Assembly: GCA_963971425.1 (NCBI GenBank)
Contig: OZ020514.1
Coordinates: 20,309,406-20,373,405 of the forward strand
Length of the DNA stretch: 64,000 bases
Reading direction: 5' to 3'
Source: Bryoerythrophyllum caledonicum
Taxonomy: Eukaryota > Streptophyta > Bryopsida > Pottiales > Pottiaceae
Shown here: positions 54,887-64,000 of the stretch, piece after piece
Position numbering within the stretch: the first letter of the stretch is position 1
How the letters are laid out: each line of letters starts with the position of its first letter
Notes under the pieces: generated by a model
Databases searched by the model: none
Told to the model about the DNA's origin: nothing
What the model saw: only the letters and a program-made list of their open reading frames with translations
Translations under genes and position numbers: made by a program

Positions 54887-57197
54887 TGTTGCAGTTTGTA
54901 GAGACAAAATCCCCCTGGAATGCATCCAACCGTCAGTAAGTGCTTTCAAGAGAAACCGCTCCAGTTTCGTTCCCACAGAGACCTAATGCTCTTCTTTCTA
55001 ATACTCCGGATTACTCATTTTTATCCCAGCAGTTTGTTTACGAGTTAGCTATAGTCTTTACTTACGTAGGTTAGATCCGGATCCTTCTGGAGCCGGATAT
55101 TGTACAATCGCGGCCGGAATGTAGTTTCCAGAACATGGAAGGGTAGTTTGATTAATCTTTGTTCCTCCTCAGAGAGTCTCCTGGAGTTTTTAAGCGAGTG
55201 GCCGGAGTCCACTGATCCTGTTTTGTGTAAGTGGCTGGATTTTCCAGTGCCCTGTGACTTTAAGTGGCTGGGCACCTACTGTTCGGAACTTATAGTGATC
55301 GAACACCACTCTTCCTACTCTATTAACTGGTGATTGGATTGCTGCTGCCGGACGTAGGCTCTCACGACATCCGGAAGGCCTTCCGGATGCGGTCACACAG
55401 AGACAAGTCCGCACTACAACGACATTCCGGTGGGTGTAGTTGCAATTCTCCGGAACAAAGGCTCATTGTTCACTATGGTTATTCCGTCTAGGTATTGGTA
55501 TCAGGCTTTTTTTTTCCTATCTTCGGAGAGAACTCCGGTATTAATCGGAATCCAGTTTTGCACGGTTTCTACCGCGAACTAGAAATTACCAGGAACACCT
55601 CTCCAGTTCATCTCCTCCCCTCCTAGCTACTTCCGGACCCTGAAGACTACCATGAACACCTCTGCAATAGCTCTCTCCAGTTCTCCCGAGCGATCTCCTA
55701 ACACCGACCTTGATAGCTTCCCCCTCCGGCAAAACAACGAGTTACACTAATTCGGAAGAAATACTCACACAACCATACCCACAAGAACGGATGTGCCACT
55801 TACAAAGTCCCACACACCACTTACAAGCACGAGATAGCAAGACTGGTACGAAAAGAAATGTATATTTCCAAGTGAGAAGACAAGATAAAAGGGTTTTGCC
55901 CAAAACCTAGGTTCCACTGCAGAAACTTGCCACTGCAGAAACCTAGTTTCTGCAGTGGAAGCTGACTCAGTCTCCTGGACCAAGTCCCTGTAGCTTCCGG
56001 TCGGACTCTTTGGTCCGGGCGCCAACCTCCGAGACACAGACTTAGGGGGTACCGGAAGGTTGCCTTCCGCCGGAGGATCTGGCAGGCGCATGTTGGGCGG
56101 CGACAAAATATCCGGAACGGTCTTCAAGATCTCACTCGTACTCGGATTGGGGAGTACCATATCCTTCGTCGGTGTCCGAGGCCACGGAGTGTCGAGAGAC
56201 TCCGGGTTCGTTGAGGTGCCCGCAGCTAGAGTGGTCTTGGCCGGTGCTTCCGGAGGAGCTGCGGTTCCCATTGGGGTTGGGGTGCCTTCCGGTCCACGTG
56301 CGGCTGGTTCTTCTGGAAACTCCAGGACGATGTTGTCGACTAGTAGCTTCATCTGCTCCCAGGTCCGTCCCATCTTATCCGCCTGATCGAGAAGGAACCG
56401 GATGAGGTCGACCCGGCTGACCTTCTCCTTCTTCTCCACCAGTTCGGTGAAGAGCCGGCTCCGGTTGACCACGTCAACCAGAATATCTAGGGCTGCCCGG
56501 ACCTCAAGCAAGGCTGCTGGAGAAGCGTTGGCGTTCTCCTCAGCCAGTTTCCGGGCTGTCACCGCCAGAGCTGCCTCTACAAGGTATTGCTTCATCTTCC
56601 GCTCCATATCATTACTAGCCTTGTACAGGGAAGCGATCTGGGTGTGCAGCCCTAACATGTCCATCTCCCGGCTCCGGAGTTCCTCCACCCAGTTGATGTC
56701 GTCCTCCAGCCTTTCGACACCTAGACTCTGGAAGATTTGCTCCACGCTGGTGGTGATGATGTAGTTGGTCTCCTTAAGGAGCCCAACCCTCCAGCCAATG
56801 GCGCGGGTGAGTTCATCCATCAGCTTAAGCTGACCCTTGGAGTCGTCCTGGGCCACCTTCCTCTTCTTTTGGCTGGTCCCTTCTAAGGGTCCGGACTCGT
56901 CTTCTCCAGACGACGCGGATGAGCTGCGGATGCCCGGACTCTCCGTCTCAGGTTCTTTCCCCCGAGGTCTCTTCGGGGCCTTCCGGCCTTCCGGAGTGCT
57001 TGAGGTGGCTGCTTCCGGAGCAAGCTCCCCCTCTCCAGATTCTTCCTCTTCAGACTCGTTCCCCCCGTACTTCTGGAAATTGAAGACTTCGTTGTACTTT
57101 TGGATTTCCGCCGGAGTGAGCTGCTGGTGGTGCGCGTAGAGGTGCACCACATAGGATGCCAGGGGGGTTGCCGTCTTTTTCACCCTCTGGAGGTTGG
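54887..57197 (-). mobile_element. F1-D, F1 copy truncated in the window by a gypsy insertion
   Basis: Minus orientation. The 3' terminus at 54887 gives ...CTGCAACA. The complement of TCTCTGTGGGAACGA lies at about 54969-54983 and the GTGTAAGTGGC...CACT region at about 55200-55300 matches the other copies. The element's 5' part should lie beyond the gypsy element, to the right of this window. Confidence 0.65.
55765..57197 (-). pseudogene. F1 element protein, copy D, C-terminal two thirds
   Basis: The frame is open from the gypsy junction (57197, NLQRVKKTATPLASYVVHLY) to the stop at 55765, about 476 codons without interruption. It starts at the position equivalent to MVKNLPKARKTPSPLSTYLA of copy A. 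It has the acidic Ser-rich linker, a long coiled coil (about 56700-56350), and a Pro-rich region ending with PTGSYRDLVQETESAST. It is markedly diverged from copies A and B but shows no internal stop, so this lineage was probably functional until the gypsy insertion removed its N-terminal part. Confidence 0.65.
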
Positions 57198-57198
57198 T

Positions 57199-57220
57199 GT
57201 GAGCCGCAAAAACGGCTCAC
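57199..57220. repeat. Hairpin at the LTR start
   Basis: GTGAGCCG and CGGCTCAC are perfect 8-bp arms around CAAAAA, immediately at the 5' edge of the gypsy element. Confidence 0.8.
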
Positions 57221-58171
57221 GGTGATGAATGGACCTCACGTCGGGTCCATTAAGGCTAATGAGTGGTGAAAATGGGTTATTCCATGGACTAGCTCGTGGT
57301 TTTTTGATTAAAATGGCCAAGTGGCCTTTCCCCTCACTAAAAGAGGAGCCATTTATGGGCAATCGCGGAATTTGTGTAGTTAGCCAAAAAGGAAGAAAAA
57401 AAAAAGGGGAATAAACCAGAAAAGAAAAGCAAAGAGAGAAGGGAAAAAAGACAAAAGAAAATTAGAAAAGAATTAAAATGAGTAGTGGTGGAGAAGAATT
57501 TACCTCCTATCGAGTTGTAGACCGTATTCGGTCACGATGAAGAAATCACGAAACCAAGAAAATGGGAGAAGAAGAAGGAGGATGGTGAGGAGAAAAGAAA
57601 AAAAATGGGGCGTTAAAAGCCTTTAAAAAAATAGTCAAAAGGGTCCAAAAAGAAGTGGAAAAGAATCCTCATCAATCACTAAGTAAATTAGGAATTACCC
57701 CAAGCAAGGGGAATTCAATTTAGGTAGGTTCAATTAGATTTTTGCACCTTTGAAAATTAGCTAATAGCTCACTTATTGAGATCATGCGCACACATGTGGC
57801 ATGGAGTCAAAGTTTAGATTTAGATATTCCTTGGTTAGTAGGACGCCCACTTGTGTTAAATGCAAGGGTGGCTAGTGATTTATTAGCTTTTTAGTTACTA
57901 GTTGTTTAGTGTGACCATTAATGTGCCCACCCAAATGGCGGCTATGAACGACGAAGGGAACGACCTTGGGAACAAAGAAGGGAGCAAGGGCCTTGGGGTT
58001 ACCCCCTTGGAGGGCGCTCATTCGAAGTGTGGGAGGTAGGAATTAGGGAGGTGTGTGGTAGGAGCTAGGAAACCGAGAGAGGTGTGTGGAAGAGAGAGAG
58101 AGGTAGGGTTCAGATTTCCCCCTCCTGTGGGCTGGAATTTGATTCAATCGTTGCAAAAATAGGAGAGAAGA

Positions 58172-58438
58172 TAGATTAGAACGTTGGCTTTTCAACAAGC
58201 TCAAGAACGTGCGGATCGGAGCTGTGACGACGAAGATACGGGCGGCGGAGTGAGGACGACCAGCTGGAGGATCGGTGGCGGATCTCATACGGCCTCAGGT
58301 TTTCCCTCGTCAGTAGCGGAGTTCTTGTCCAATCGAGCTAAGATTTTAGGAGTAGATAGATTAGAACGTTGGCTTTTCAACAAGCTCAAGAACGTGCGGA
58401 TCGGAGCTGTGACGACGAAGATACGGGCTGCGGAGTGA
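58172..58438. repeat. 82-bp direct duplication inside the LTR
   Basis: 58172-58253 and 58357-58438 are 82-bp copies differing at about one base (GGCGGCGG against GGCTGCGG), 185 bp apart. They share TAGATTAGAACGTTGGC and CGTGCGGATCGGAGC. High identity implies a recent duplication. Confidence 0.85.
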
Positions 58439-60464
58439 AGAGCACCAACAAGAGGAGCAAGATCACGAGCTGACAAAGCAAGTCGAAGGCTAAGGATGGA
58501 GGGTGAACCGAATTAAATCAGGGAGCCCCTTTTCTTTTCTCCCTCGAACCTCTTCAATTCCATGTGTATGACTTGAACCCTAATTTTCTAAATACAAAAA
58601 CCACGCGGAAGCGCTGCCAATTTTTCAGTAGAATTAGGGTTTGCTATATATTCAACTAAATAACCGATTAGAGCGCCATTAGTAAGTGAACACAGTTGGA
58701 GGCTCACTCTTAGTAAGGCTGGGGTGGATTCTTGTGTGAATGAATGTGATACATGCGTAGGAATGTGGTGCATGATTTTGAATAAAGTCATATGTTGAAG
58801 GTGCACTGCTGGTCGCTGGCTGGGAGGTCCAGGGTCGAGTCAAATGATCAATTGAAGGCTGCCATCGTGTTAAGCAAGAAAAACTAATAAGAATACAAAA
58901 AACAAACGTAAAAAACGGAGTCATAATCACGAAGATAATGAAGAATTAAACTTTTAACATAAAAAGAGGAGCCTGTCTGCTGGTTGCTACTGTTAGGGTC
59001 GCACTTGGGCCTGGAATTGGTGGTTAAGGTGCTAATCAAGTTCACAAGGCAAAATTGAACCTAATGGAGCTTTAAAACATTGGAAACAAAGCTTTGAGGC
59101 GGAATTTACGCTTGTCTAAAGGTTGGATTCAACCTAAGGCTGAATTCAGCCATCACATCACTAATTATTAACGAACCCTCTTAAGTGACCACGCCTTGGG
59201 TCATCATGCTTGTATGAATGGTTAAAGTATGTTTGCACAAGGGGCTGCATCCCATATGTAGGGTCTTGTGTTCAAGATAAGCCACCCATTAGGGGCGGTT
59301 TTTTTTGGCTCACATTTTGGTGCGTCTGCCGGGAGGAGGCGTGTTCATGGTTTGATTGTGCTAATTGTTCTATCGTTGGATGTAAGGTACAAACGCAATT
59401 AGCCTTATGGCATATGGAGCAGCATAGGGCAACTTGAGGTAAGTGCCCAATTTACTCATGAATGGTTAAGTTATTGTTGTATGGTGAATGACTTGTGAAT
59501 GTTTGAAAGTATGGTGAGTGCATGGATGCCAAGTTGTGTTTAAGGGTGGGGGTCTAGAAGGGAGTGTAGAGTTCCCGACCCTCCAACCACAAAACACCTT
59601 GTGTTGGGGGGATCCCCTTCTAGGCTTGTGGCTTGTGTTGAGCAAGGGGCCTAGACGTGAAAGGTTGAGGCCCTCCCACGGTGTTCGTAAGAATTCCAGT
59701 GAGCTCCTAGGCCGAAGGGGAAGGGTGCATGAGCCCGGGTATGGGACAAGGGCGCCCCTTCCTTCCCCCCGCGCTTGACTAACCACCAAGGTAAGAACAA
59801 CTTGGTGTAACTGGAATGGTTGAATCAAAAGTTGCAAGTTAACGCTATGTATGTGTGAATGAGCCACTTGGAGGGGAGTTGGAGTCGTGGACGCATCCAA
59901 GATGTAGGGGTGCTGTTTGGAAGGAGCGCTGCGTACGGTATGTGCACTACACCCTCTTTGTAGGACCACGAGTAGTAAATAGGACCAACTTGGATGTGGT
60001 GACCACACTAGGGTTAGAAAACCCTGATTTCCCACTTGAGCCGTGTGAAACACTTGCCTTAGAACCGCTAGGTTTGGCCAACCACGAAATTGCATGCAAC
60101 AAATCTTGTGCTAACAAGTGGATTGGCTGGAGTTGCTTCAAGGTAAGTTATCCCCCTCTATAACATTGTATGTGACTTATTGGTTGGCCTTAGCATCGAT
60201 AGAGTGCGATTAGGTCCACGGTCGACTTCAACTAATGGTGACAGGGTGGCTGGAGATGCATCGAGGTATGTCTTCTTCACAGTGATAACATTGTATACAC
60301 ACCTTGTTGCATGCCGTCCCGTGATTGAGTCGTTTTCCTCCTAGTGGGTAATGCCTAGTTCAAGGTGGTAAAAGGTGGAAGGGGGGATACCAAAGATACC
60401 GAGGAACCCCACCTTTTATCAAATTGAGGTCTGAGTCAGCCCCACAGTAAGGATCTGTACCGTG

Positions 60465-60483
60465 TGGCGCCAGTTGGGGGACA
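60465..60483 (+). promoter_or_regulatory. Primer-binding-site-like sequence
   Basis: TGGCGCCAGTTGGGGGACA resembles the TGGCGCC...GGGGA class of plant retrotransposon primer-binding sites that pair with a tRNA 3' end. The match to any single tRNA is imperfect and was not tested. It lies 585 bp upstream of the gag start. Confidence 0.5.
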
Positions 60484-61049
60484 GCTTTCCAACGGGGTGA
60501 TGCTCGTGGAGACATCCCTAAATTCGATTAGCTTTTTGTCGTTTGCCCTTGGAGGGTAGTCCTTAATAGGATTCTTCGGCGGCTTCATCGAGCTAAAACT
60601 CCACCACTAAAAATTGGGTCTTGGTCTGGGGTCAGTCCATCCTCGTGATAGAATCGGGAGTAGGAGTGTTGTAAACATCCACTCACCGATCGAATTAGGC
60701 CGTGCTTCGTGTAGTTTCACCCACGACCCTTAAACCTTGGATGGAAAATCTTTCGGGGGAACATGACCATCATCAACACACAACATGATCTTACTCTTAG
60801 ACTTTAGAGTAGATGTCCCGTGCCACAAGGTCCCAAATACCTTCCCTCACACCACCGTGGGAACCGGCGAGTGAAAGGACTAGGTCTAGGGAACTCACTG
60901 AGAACACGGCGGAAGGATTCTTGGAGGTTCAGCTAGAGGCTATCCCAGCTCCTCCCCTTTTTTTTCCCCCATCTTTCCTTATCCCTGCATTTGATCCAGT
61001 GAACACCACCAACACCACTAGTCCATGAGGCAACACCTCAGCCCCTACC

Positions 61050-64000
61050 ATGGCCTCTGGAGGGCCACCCCCGGTTCGGCCTCCCATCAACCCCTTGGTT
61101 CAGCCAAGGGGTTTACCAATTGTAGTACCCGAGGGCTTACAGGCGGCGCCTATGCCACCCAATTTGCCCACGTTTAGAGGAACTAGGGATGAAGACCCCT
61201 CCGCACATGTGGAACGGTTTCTAGAGCTCCTCACTACTTGTCTCATCACCAACATCGGGTATTTCCTAGTGTGGTTCTCGTGTACCTTAAAGGATGCCGC
61301 TTACGAGTGGTATAGGAACCACCCCCCCAACACCTTCCAGGACTGGGATAGCCTCATGAGGGCCTTTCTGGAGCACTTTAGACCCGAAGTAGGTCAAAGT
61401 AATGCCCTCACAGCCCTAGCCGCGCTACGCCAAGGTCCAGGGGAGGATATCACGACATACATTAGGAGATTCGACCTGGTGGTTACAAGGTTCGTGGGAA
61501 ACCTCCTCACCAATGACACCTTAACCCAGTTCTTTATCCAAGGTTTCAACAATGAGGGAACCATTAGGGAGATTTTGAAGGTCCGCCCCGCATCGTTAGA
61601 TGAGGCCAAGGCACAAGCTAGGCTAATAGAGCAGGTGGATCGAGACCAAGAGCGCATGTGGAGGAAGGAGGATCACCATATTCCTAGTTTTATACCCATC
61701 CATGCCAAGGGTAAGGGACCAGTCTTAGAACGTAACCAAGGATCCACAGGCGCACAAGTTCCTACGTGGAACTACTATGCCCCATCCTTGAACGTTGGGC
61801 CACCAGTAGCCCTTCCTGAGCTCACCTATCAGGAGGAGCGGGGCACATGGAAGGAGGAAATGAAGAACGAAATCCTTCAAGGCCAACAGGGCTTCCAGGA
61901 TCAATTAGCTCAACAAATCAAGGCCATGCAAGACCAAATGGCCTTGTTGATTAAGAACCAAGTCCCTAACCCCAGGCCTCCACCCATAGAATCCGGTAGA
62001 CATGCTTCGGGCTTATGGTGCACTCAATGTGGTCAACCAGGCCACACCAACCCTTTTTGTACCACTCCGGTGGCAGCACCCCAGCACCAAGCTTCTCAAC
62101 CTTCGTATGTGCCTCCCCATAGGAACCAACCACCGACAGTAACTAGCTACGTGCCTCAAGGCTATGCATCTCCAAGCCAAGGTTATGGGGGACCTCCGAG
62201 ACCACGGTATGAAATCCATCAACCGTGTGGCAAGAGACACGCACCAGGGCAATGTTGGGTCCAAAGTGGGGTGGTATGCGGTAACTGCGGGGGTAATCAC
62301 CCTACCCAAGTATGTCGTAGACCGGACAAGGTAATTCCCATGCCCTTTCCACCAGGGAACTATCCTCAACAAGCCCAAGATCATTTGAGAGGTGCGCCTA
62401 ACCCCACCTCCGATAATACCCTTAGGCCTCCTAGTCTCTACTACGACTACAACAGTCATCGCCAAAATCAGACTCCTCCAATGGGGGTGAATACCAAGGC
62501 CGGGTACATCCCTATTAACCAAGGGCAGAACCACGGGGGCCAACAAAACCTAGGGCAGAACCACGAGGGCCAACAAAACCAAGGCCCACAAGATGTGCGC
62601 TATGCCACCATGTCAAGTGAGATCGTGTCCACCCACAGCCCCTCCCTCACTGAGCTCAATGTAGTTTTCCACGAGGTGAGCACAACCAAGGAAGCAAAAA
62701 CTTGTGAGTTACCGGCATTGGCAGTCCAGACTTGGTCTAGCCGACGGGAGCCTAGGTACTCAAGCCCCCCTCCACCTATACCAGAGGAAGGTGAGACCTC
62801 AGAAGAGGATTCACCTCACTTCTCTGACCTAAACGATACCACCAAGGAGGCGGTAGAAGGCACTAAACGAGCCAACTTCGAGTCCCCCCGTGGGATACCT
62901 AGGTCTCGAACACCCTTGTCCACCCCCCAAGAGCCATGGGAAGGTCCACCAATCCCTAGTCCCGAGGTAAACACGTTCCCGCGTATCGAGAAGCAAGGGG
63001 GAGAGGGGCCTTACGATTTATGGGCGGACTTGAGTCGCCTCAAAGCGGACATCACCATAGCCCAACTATTAGAGGTGTCACCACCAATGAGGAAGTCCCT
63101 TAGGTCGGGTACCCCGGTGAAGCGAAGGCCTAGGGCAAAGGTCAGGCTGGCGGCTCGGGTTAAATCCGCACACCCCAATATCGAGGTCAAGGCGGTACAA
63201 ATCGAGGTTTCGATTGTGGACAAGATCGTACCTAATATACTAGTAGACGGTGGTAGTGGGTTGAACATCATGCCCCTCTCAACCATGGAGAAACTAGGCC
63301 TTGACATCACAGAACCTTCACCGTACATCATCAACATGGCTAATCAAAGCTCGGAGGCCCCGTTAGGCCAAATTAGTGGTTGTAAAGTGACCACGGGGGG
63401 GGTAGAGTATTCCCTCACCTTCCAAGTCATCCGAATGCACTCCAACAAGGAGGCATACCCCTTGCTACTAGGTAGGCCTTGGTTGCGGATTGCCAATGCC
63501 ACGGTAGAATGGGGGGGGCCAAAACCAAACATCACCTATGGTCCACCGGAGAACCCTACTACAATCCATATCCAACCAAGTAGGCTAGGAATATGCCGTG
63601 GTTGCATGGGCTCGTCAGAGGATGAATCACAAGAGGTACTATCAAAGAAGCCTCCCAAACGGGTGAGGTTTGCGCCCCACAAGGCGGTGGATCGAGCCCA
63701 ACCCTCGAAGGCCCACGTAATGCCATTTAAAAGCATGGGACCGGGCCTTTATGAGTGGGTTTCCACCGGGGAATTTGTAGACTGGTTGAGGGAGCACCCT
63801 ACCTCGAGCGCGGATGAAGCCATGTCCGTGCATTTCATGGAGAGTGAGCTCATTGGAAGGGAAACCGGGTTGGAACTTAGCCTAGTTCCCCTCCTTGATG
63901 ACCTAGAACCCTCGGCGGTGTTTGGAATGGATGTGGAGGGCACGCAAAGGGACGAATTGGAGGTTTTGGGAGACGAAGGCCCTCTCAACCCATCTCTCCA
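61050..64000 (+). CDS. Gypsy gag-protease polyprotein, open to the window edge
   Basis: ATG 61050 (MASGGPPPVRPP) opens a frame with no stop up to 64000, 983 codons. Residues about 40-180 are the retrotransposon gag (capsid) domain: FRGTRDEDPSAHVERF, then KDAAYEWYRNHP. A CX2CX4HX4C zinc knuckle is at residues 324-337 (CTQCGQPGHTNPFC). Further Cys/His groups are at 393-402 and 410-422 (CGNCGGNHPTQVC). A Gln/Asn/Pro-rich linker follows. The aspartic protease has its catalytic motif LVDGGSG at about residue 733, an INMANQSS flap region and LLLGRPWL near 806. The protein assembles the particle, packages RNA and cleaves the polyprotein. Pol should follow to the right. The preceding ATG frame at 60813-61028 is short and unrelated. 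Confidence 0.85.
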   Translation, partial: MASGGPPPVRPPINPLVQPRGLPIVVPEGLQAAPMPPNLPTFRGTRDEDPSAHVERFLELLTTCLITNIGYFLVWFSCTLKDAAYEWYRNHPPNTFQDWDSLMRAFLEHFRPEVGQSNALTALAALRQGPGEDITTYIRRFDLVVTRFVGNLLTNDTLTQFFIQGFNNEGTIREILKVRPASLDEAKAQARLIEQVDRDQERMWRKEDHHIPSFIPIHAKGKGPVLERNQGSTGAQVPTWNYYAPSLNVGPPVALPELTYQEERGTWKEEMKNEILQGQQGFQDQLAQQIKAMQDQMALLIKNQVPNPRPPPIESGRHASGLWCTQCGQPGHTNPFCTTPVAAPQHQASQPSYVPPHRNQPPTVTSYVPQGYASPSQGYGGPPRPRYEIHQPCGKRHAPGQCWVQSGVVCGNCGGNHPTQVCRRPDKVIPMPFPPGNYPQQAQDHLRGAPNPTSDNTLRPPSLYYDYNSHRQNQTPPMGVNTKAGYIPINQGQNHGGQQNLGQNHEGQQNQGPQDVRYATMSSEIVSTHSPSLTELNVVFHEVSTTKEAKTCELPALAVQTWSSRREPRYSSPPPPIPEEGETSEEDSPHFSDLNDTTKEAVEGTKRANFESPRGIPRSRTPLSTPQEPWEGPPIPSPEVNTFPRIEKQGGEGPYDLWADLSRLKADITIAQLLEVSPPMRKSLRSGTPVKRRPRAKVRLAARVKSAHPNIEVKAVQIEVSIVDKIVPNILVDGGSGLNIMPLSTMEKLGLDITEPSPYIINMANQSSEAPLGQISGCKVTTGGVEYSLTFQVIRMHSNKEAYPLLLGRPWLRIANATVEWGGPKPNITYGPPENPTTIHIQPSRLGICRGCMGSSEDESQEVLSKKPPKRVRFAPHKAVDRAQPSKAHVMPFKSMGPGLYEWVSTGEFVDWLREHPTSSADEAMSVHFMESELIGRETGLELSLVPLLDDLEPSAVFGMDVEGTQRDELEVLGDEGPLNPSL

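Larger units (their letters stand above)
57198..60446 (+). repeat. Putative 5' LTR of the gypsy element
   Basis: It begins TGTGAGCC at the F1-D junction. The proposed end is AGCCCCACA at 60446, 18 bp before the primer-binding-like site, giving TGTG...CACA ends and a length near 3.25 kb. The end is uncertain because the 3' LTR is not in the window. The first 23 bases form a hairpin. A purine-rich stretch is at 57395-57610. No gene is supported inside. Confidence 0.45.
57198..64000 (+). mobile_element. Ty3/gypsy LTR retrotransposon, 5' half, running off the window
   Basis: The left junction is exact because it cuts the F1-D ORF. TGTGAGCCGC begins at 57198 and the likely target duplication is GTTGG at 57193-57197. 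The order is a long 5' LTR, a primer-binding-site-like TGGCGCCAGTTGGGGGACA at 60465, and a gag-protease ORF from 61050. Reverse transcriptase, integrase and the 3' LTR would lie to the right. The unbroken ORF over nearly 3 kb suggests a recent insertion. Confidence 0.8.

Noticed and set aside
54648..54929. Minus-strand 93-codon gene
   Set aside because: It crosses the F1-D insertion boundary. The plus-strand frame ending at that boundary looks more protein-like.
1..64000. tRNA or rRNA genes
   Set aside because: No cloverleaf with A and B box spacing and no rRNA core sequence was recognised on either strand.

Overview
The window looks like land-plant nuclear DNA dominated by nested transposable elements and decayed multicopy genes. 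The signs are plant-type CACTA ends (CACTATAAGAAA with a 3-bp target duplication), Ty3/gypsy gag-protease proteins of plant type, a degenerate CCCTAAA-like tract at 51.84-51.97 kb, AGGGTTT telo-box words upstream of one element ORF, and plant-style GT-AG introns. A finer affinity (bryophyte, lycophyte, fern or other) cannot be fixed from the sequence. I see no rRNA, tRNA or intact single-copy housekeeping gene.

Layout. 0-4.1 kb: two decayed genes, a coiled-coil hypothetical (minus) and a protein-kinase-like remnant (plus), then a GC-rich palindrome array with a 31-32 bp period. 4.8-16.7 kb: a minus-strand gypsy gag-protease fragment split by two younger elements, F1-A (5601-9445, target duplication GTCTC) and F2-plus (10891-16407, target duplication CTTTG). 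16.8-25.9 kb, plus strand: a ParB-like gene copy, a region crowded with CTTAAG, a tandem-HAD (FCP1/NIF-like) gene copy and a DUF7869-like remnant. 28.8-50.3 kb, minus strand: a second copy of the same gene pair in the same order, so the two pairs converge. This pair is interrupted by a CACTA-type element (31293-36936, TSD TCC) that carries F1-B, and by F1-C (37909-46331) that carries F2-minus (40557-45680). 50.3-54.9 kb: AT-rich, repeat-rich DNA ending in a palindrome array and a possible exon. 54.9-64 kb: F1-D, cut by a young gypsy element whose gag-protease frame is open from 61050 to the window end.

F1 and F2 are the unusual mobile elements. They encode related proteins of about 670-710 residues (conserved globular N-terminal half, coiled coil, Pro/Ser-rich tail). 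I could not see terminal direct repeats (LTRs). The ends are TGT...ACA and two copies have clean 5-bp target duplications. F2 copies carry unrelated tandem repeats at two equivalent positions. F1 copies are saturated with the palindrome TCCGGA. I infer, by analogy with VANC proteins of VANDAL elements in Arabidopsis, that the encoded protein may recognise motifs amplified in its own element.

The most striking non-coding structure is a set of quasi-palindromes, idealised as GATCGRA-core-TYCGATC with core AGATCT, ATATAT or GGATCC. They lie singly or as 55-58 bp-period arrays inside predicted introns of the duplicated gene pair. The same intron can hold one unit in one paralogue and five in the other. 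I know of no described family with this organisation, but no database search was possible.
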